Made by a program: the position numbers and the translations under genes. A stretch of DNA of 64,000 nt from DASSFG01 sp035547915 (GTDB lineage Bacteria; Planctomycetota; Planctomycetia; Pirellulales; JAICIG01), in contig DASZTS010000012.1 of assembly GCA_035547915.1 (NCBI GenBank), positions 1 through 64,000 of the forward strand. The letters run 5' to 3'. Numbering within the stretch: the stretch's first letter is position 1; every line of letters begins with the position of its first letter. The notes under the pieces are model-generated. The model searched no databases. It was not told the origin of the DNA and saw nothing but the letters and a program-made list of their open reading frames with translations. Of this stretch, positions 60,271 to 64,000 are shown piece by piece.

Positions 60271-62420
60271 CCGTCTTCCGTGCGGCGAAGTTCTTCGGCG
60301 GGTTCGGAAGCGGCGGTCTCACCCGTTTCGGGTAGCGGACGTTTGCGATCGGTCGTGGTGCCCGGCACGATCTGCGGGCTGGGAGAGTTCTGTTCGATGA
60401 TCTCCCGCAGTTGATCGGCATCGATCACTTCGTGTTCGATCAATCGCTCGGCGAGCCCGACCAGCGCGGGACGGCGCGACTGCAAGATCCGCCGAGCCTT
60501 CTCGATCGCTTCTTCGATGATCCGCTGGACCTCCTTGTCGATCTCGCGGGCGGTCTGTTCGCTGTAGCTCCGCTCACGGGGAAAATCGCCGGAGCCGGCC
60601 AGGAAGGGCGATCGGGCGTTCTCGCGCAGGTTGATCCGCCCTAGGCGGCTCATGCCATAATCCATCACCATGCTGCGGGCGATCTCGCTGGCGCGCTCCA
60701 GGTCGTTCTGGGCTCCGGTCGAGACGTCGTTGAAGATCAGCTCCTCCGACAACGTACCGGCCAGCAAGACCTGGACACGGCTCTCCAACTCCGACTGCGT
60801 CATCAGGTAACGATCGCCTTCGGGCCGTTGCATCATGTAGCCCAGCGCGGCGAGCCCGCGGGGGATGATCGAAACCTTGTGGACCGGATCGGTATTCGGC
60901 AGACTGTAGGCGACGAGCGCATGGCCGCTTTCGTGATAGGCGACGCGCTGCTTCTCGTCCTCGTGCATGACCCGTTGCTTCTTCTCCAAGCCCGCGGTCA
61001 CGCGCTCGACCCCCTCGTTGAACTCCTCCATGCCGACGGCCGTCTTCCCTTTACGGGCGGCGAGCAGGGCCGATTCGTTGACGAGGTTGGCCAGATCGGC
61101 CCCCACGAATCCCGACGTAATGGCGGCGACTTCTTTGAGCTGCACGCTGCTGTCGAGTTTGACGTTCTGGACGTGTACGTCCAGGATCTTCTCGCGGCCC
61201 TTCACGTCGGGACGATCGACGAGCACGTGCCGGTCGAAGCGGCCGGGCCGCAACAGAGCCGGGTCGAGCGTCTCGGGTCGGTTCGTCGCCGCCAGCACGA
61301 TCACGCCGCTGTTGGAGTCGAAGCCGTCCATTTCCACGAGCAACGCATTGAGTGTCTGCTCGCGCTCGTCGTGGCCGCCGACGACGCTCGTGCCGCGCGT
61401 CTTGCCCAGAGCGTCGAGCTCGTCGATGAAGATGATGCAGGGGGCCTTGGCCTCGGCCTGCTGGAACATGTCGCGGACGCGAGCGGCGCCCACGCCCACG
61501 AACATCTCGACGAAGTCGCTACCCGACAAGCTGAAGAACGGCACGCCCGCTTCGCCGGCGATGGCCTTGGCGAGCAACGTCTTGCCGGTGCCGGGCGGGC
61601 CGACGAGCAGCACCCCCTTCGGAATGCGGCCGCCCAAGACCTGGTATTTCTCCGGGCTGCGGAGGAACTCGACGACTTCGCGCAGTTCGTCGACCGCTTC
61701 GTCGATGCCCGCCACGTCCTCGAAGGTGACGCCGATGTCTTCCTGGGCATACATCTTGCCGCGGCTGCGGCCGAAGGCCATGGGACTTCCCGCCCCGCCG
61801 AAGCGACGCATCATGATGACCACGAACAGCACGATCAGCCCGGCGAACAGCAGGGCCGGCAGATAGTCGCGCATGCGGCTGGGGGCCGCTTGCCCGTGTA
61901 CGTCGGTAAATCCCTTTTCCTGCAACAACTTAAGGAGCTCGCCATTGTCGTCCTCCAGCCCCATGCGGGCGGAGCGGAACGGCACGACGGTGGGCTTGAG
62001 TTTGGGATCGGGCGAACGATCGCCCTCCTGACGGATGTCTTGCAAGACCTGACCCGTCACTTCGGTCGGCCCGACGGTCAGGTCGCGTAGCTCGGAGTAC
62101 CAGATGACGCGGTGGCTGCTCGACTTAGGGCTCTCGCGGTTCTCTTCGACCTCGATGTGCGGCGGCTCAACCGGCTTCTTGCCCGTTCCCTCGGCGGTCG
62201 CGACATCGACCCGGAGCGGGTTGCCCAGTTTGATCAATTCCAACAGCTTGAGGTAGGGGAGATCGGCGTCGCTCCCCGGCTTGAACACGATCACCACCAG
62301 CATGGCGGCGATGCCCAAGGCGAGCAGGTACCCGATGACATTCGTGCCTACCGGGGGAGCCTTCTTCTCGGGACCCTTCTTCTCAGTTGGTTTACGGCCG
62401 TGTTCGGATTTGTTTTCCAT
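60267..62420 (-). CDS. ftsH: ATP-dependent zinc metalloprotease FtsH
   Basis: A 717-residue membrane protease that degrades unassembled or damaged membrane proteins and selected cytoplasmic ones. Helix 1 lies at about 25-47 (VIGYLLALGIAAMLVVIVF). An external domain follows, then helix 2 at about 187-205 (LLFAGLIVLFVVIMM). The AAA domain has Walker A GPPGTGKT at 274-281, Walker B IIFIDELDALG and the second region of homology ATNRPETLDPALLRPGRFD. The zinc-protease motif HESGH is at 496-500. A basic, Lys/Glu-rich N terminus is longer than usual. The last codons overlap a palindromic element fragment, so the C-terminal end (EELRRTEDG) may have been altered. It faces dxr across a 281-base divergent region. 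Confidence 0.96.
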   Translation of the reverse strand: MENKSEHGRKPTEKKGPEKKAPPVGTNVIGYLLALGIAAMLVVIVFKPGSDADLPYLKLLELIKLGNPLRVDVATAEGTGKKPVEPPHIEVEENRESPKSSSHRVIWYSELRDLTVGPTEVTGQVLQDIRQEGDRSPDPKLKPTVVPFRSARMGLEDDNGELLKLLQEKGFTDVHGQAAPSRMRDYLPALLFAGLIVLFVVIMMRRFGGAGSPMAFGRSRGKMYAQEDIGVTFEDVAGIDEAVDELREVVEFLRSPEKYQVLGGRIPKGVLLVGPPGTGKTLLAKAIAGEAGVPFFSLSGSDFVEMFVGVGAARVRDMFQQAEAKAPCIIFIDELDALGKTRGTSVVGGHDEREQTLNALLVEMDGFDSNSGVIVLAATNRPETLDPALLRPGRFDRHVLVDRPDVKGREKILDVHVQNVKLDSSVQLKEVAAITSGFVGADLANLVNESALLAARKGKTAVGMEEFNEGVERVTAGLEKKQRVMHEDEKQRVAYHESGHALVAYSLPNTDPVHKVSIIPRGLAALGYMMQRPEGDRYLMTQSELESRVQVLLAGTLSEELIFNDVSTGAQNDLERASEIARSMVMDYGMSRLGRINLRENARSPFLAGSGDFPRERSYSEQTAREIDKEVQRIIEEAIEKARRILQSRRPALVGLAERLIEHEVIDADQLREIIEQNSPSPQIVPGTTTDRKRPLPETGETAASEPAEELRRTEDG

Positions 62421-62701
62421 GCAGCAAAGTCAGACCAAGCAGACAGACGTTTACAGGCGGCTCGAGGGAGGGCGCATGCCCGCGGGCCGATGTTTTCAGC
62501 CCATTGTCCCCCGCTCACACCACTTCTCTGTCATAGTATGCCCTACACTAGCGTGATACAACGCCGCGCCGGCGAGCCGCGCGGCCGGCCAGATGGCGGG
62601 CGAACCTCGCTTGTCGGCCGGCGGGCAACGGGCTTACAATGCGGCTGGCCGGTCGGAACTCCAAATTTCATCAGCAATTAGGTGCTCAGGAATCCACGGC
62701 C

Positions 62702-63937
62702 ATGGCGAGCAATTCAAACCTTCTCGAAGTCGGGCTAACCCAGAACGGCCAGTTCGCGTTGACCAACCCTGTGTCCACTTGCCGTGCCACCCGTGTCGCT
62801 GTTCTCGGCTCGACCGGTAGCATCGGCAAAAGCACCCTGGAGGTCATCGCCGCTTCGGGCGGCAAACTCTCCGCCGTGGCCCTCTCGGCGCATGCCAGTC
62901 TGGATGCCCTGGTGCAGCAGGCCACGACGGTGCGTCCACGCTGGCTGATCGCCACCGATGCCCAGGCGGCCCGGTCGTATACCTGGCCCAGGCTGCCCGC
63001 GGGCGTAGAATTGCTCACCGGTTGCGAAGGCGTGGAACGGGCCGTCACCTCGCCGGAGGTCGACGTGGTCGTCTCGGCCATCGTGGGCAGTGCCGGCTTG
63101 CGGGGGACTTGGGCGGCGTTGGAGGCCGGCAAGACCATCGCGCTGGCCAATAAGGAAACGCTCGTCACGGCCGGCCCATTGGTCACGGAGTTGGCCCGCC
63201 GGCGTGGCACGGCGATCTTGCCGGTCGATAGCGAACATAGTGCCGTCTTCCAGGCGTTGCAGTCGGGCAAGAAGGGCGAATTGAAACGAGTCGTGCTCAC
63301 GGCAAGCGGAGGCCCCTTCCGCAATTACACGCCCCAGCAGTTGGCCGACGTGACGGTCGAAGACGCCCTGGCCCACCCGACGTGGAAGATGGGCCCGAAG
63401 ATCACGATCGACTCGGCCACGTTGATGAACAAGGCGTTGGAGATCATCGAAGCGCGGTGGTTATTCGACCTCGAAGCCGACCAGATCGGCGTGGTCATCC
63501 ACCCGCAGTCGATCGTGCACTCGATGGTCGAATGGGTCGACGGCTCGGTGATTGCCCAGCTCAGTCCGCCCGATATGAAGTTGCCCATCCAATACGCGTT
63601 GACGTATCCTGAACGGCAGCCCGGCGTGGCGGCCAAGTTCGATTGGACGCGCTCGTGCCGGTTGGAGTTCGACCCGGCCGACCCGGAGCGTTACCCGGCG
63701 CTGGGGCTGGGTATGGAATGCGCCCGCCGTGGCGGAACGACCGGGGCCGTGCTGAATGCGGCCAACGAGGCGGCGGTAGCCGGTTTCTTGAAGGGCAGAT
63801 TGAGGTTCAACCAAATCGTGCCGCTGGTGAAAAGCGTGCTCGAACACCATCATTTTGATCCGTCCCCGTCCCTCGATCGCTTGTGGGAGCTCGATGGCTG
63901 GGCGCGCCAGGAGGTAGAGCGTTGCATTGGCACTTGA
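62702..63937 (+). CDS. dxr: 1-Deoxy-D-xylulose 5-phosphate reductoisomerase
   Basis: A 411-residue enzyme of the non-mevalonate isoprenoid pathway, converting DXP to MEP with NADPH and a divalent metal. The nucleotide-binding motif GSTGSIG is at 36-42, IANKETLVTAGPLV near 160-175, and PVDSEHSAVFQ holds the metal ligands Asp and Glu. VHPQSIVHSMVEWVDGSVIAQ and the C-terminal helix follow. The N terminus is about 25 residues longer than typical; a GTG at 62771 would give the usual length, so the start at 62702 (with AGGA 14 bases upstream) is not certain. Its product feeds the isoprenoid pathway, and the next gene starts within its last codons. Confidence 0.94.
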   Translation: MASNSNLLEVGLTQNGQFALTNPVSTCRATRVAVLGSTGSIGKSTLEVIAASGGKLSAVALSAHASLDALVQQATTVRPRWLIATDAQAARSYTWPRLPAGVELLTGCEGVERAVTSPEVDVVVSAIVGSAGLRGTWAALEAGKTIALANKETLVTAGPLVTELARRRGTAILPVDSEHSAVFQALQSGKKGELKRVVLTASGGPFRNYTPQQLADVTVEDALAHPTWKMGPKITIDSATLMNKALEIIEARWLFDLEADQIGVVIHPQSIVHSMVEWVDGSVIAQLSPPDMKLPIQYALTYPERQPGVAAKFDWTRSCRLEFDPADPERYPALGLGMECARRGGTTGAVLNAANEAAVAGFLKGRLRFNQIVPLVKSVLEHHHFDPSPSLDRLWELDGWARQEVERCIGT

Positions 63938-64000
63938 TCGCGGGCATCGGTTGGTTCCTCACGCCGGAAAACTGGCCCATCATCCTCGAAGTGGCCATCG
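63922..64000 (+). CDS. Start of the gene after dxr, probably a site-2 protease (RseP/RasP)
   Basis: A gene cut by the end of the window. TTG at 63922 follows GGAGG at good spacing and overlaps the dxr end by 16 bases, so translation would be coupled. The 26 visible residues (HWHLIAGIGWFLTPENWPI, then ILEVAI) begin what looks like a membrane segment. In many bacteria dxr is followed by the site-2 protease gene rseP, and this short N terminus fits, but no HExxH motif is yet reached. Confidence 0.45.
   Translation, partial: MHWHLIAGIGWFLTPENWPIILEVAI

Noticed and set aside
60828..62090. A 420-codon plus-strand frame opposite ftsH
   Set aside because: Antisense to the AAA and protease domains of FtsH; no start signal or family.
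1..64000. tRNA or rRNA genes
   Set aside because: The intergenic regions that I inspected hold no cloverleaf with a TTCGA-type T loop and no rRNA-like sequence.

Overview
The window reads as chromosomal DNA from a GC-rich planctomycete, most likely order Pirellulales. The evidence is the set of families present: DUF1549/DUF1553 plus DUF1501 plus WD40 gene triads, PQQ-like propellers, small proteins starting NPY/DPYxxP or RRFQFSLKRLL, VIT/vWA giants, CxxC-zinc-ribbon ExbD, DUF3592, and paired ExbB/ExbD loci with prenyltransferase-fold proteins. No rRNA, tRNA or CRISPR was seen. The species cannot be named from the sequence alone.

Layout. 0.3-9 kb (minus strand): an M13 metallopeptidase; a PQQ propeller gene followed by a deletion scar that joins the head of a DUF1549 gene to the tail of a DUF1501 gene; then an intact, translationally coupled DUF1549/1553 - DUF1501 - WD40 operon. 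9-18.4 kb: DUF3592 membrane protein, two tandem palindromic repeats, an EF-hand protein, a truncated gene head, a 1305-aa VIT/vWA protein, a creatininase-family amidohydrolase, an HTH protein and a lipoprotein. 18.7-31.3 kb (plus strand): an accessory-looking metabolic block (TPP enzyme, FAD/Fe-S oxidase, SDR, GH15 glucoamylase, CBS protein, small lipoprotein, cytochrome b561/molybdopterin fusion, enolase-superfamily enzyme). Three neighbouring enzymes in it carry add-on membrane helices. 31.7-37.5 kb: an RND efflux operon headed by an unusual charged, single-helix coiled-coil protein. 37.6-39.1 kb: decayed and small genes (RhuM remnant, DPYKAP protein with a frameshift, GIY-YIG-like protein). 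39.2-45.6 kb: purF, then a tyrosine/homogentisate operon (hpd-hmgA-fahA) and an AI-2E-family permease.

45.9-58.4 kb is the most distinctive region: two consecutive ExbB/ExbD motor sets (two ExbB, four ExbD, one ExbD with a zinc ribbon) followed, with overlapping or nearly touching genes, by a two-helix membrane protein, two paralogous proteins with one N-terminal helix, a Gly-rich linker and a prenyltransferase/squalene-cyclase-like toroid, and a large helical-repeat protein. The architecture suggests a proton-driven envelope machine in which the toroid proteins take the place of TonB/TolA. One toroid gene carries a -1 frameshift, and the repeat-protein gene carries an in-frame palindromic element in its signal region. 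58.7-64 kb: ammonium transporter amt, ftsH, dxr and the start of the next gene (probably a site-2 protease).

A family of about 100-bp palindromic elements (MITE/REP-like, flanked by TAA/TTA) is scattered through the window. Several copies abut or supply stop codons and one lies inside a coding sequence.
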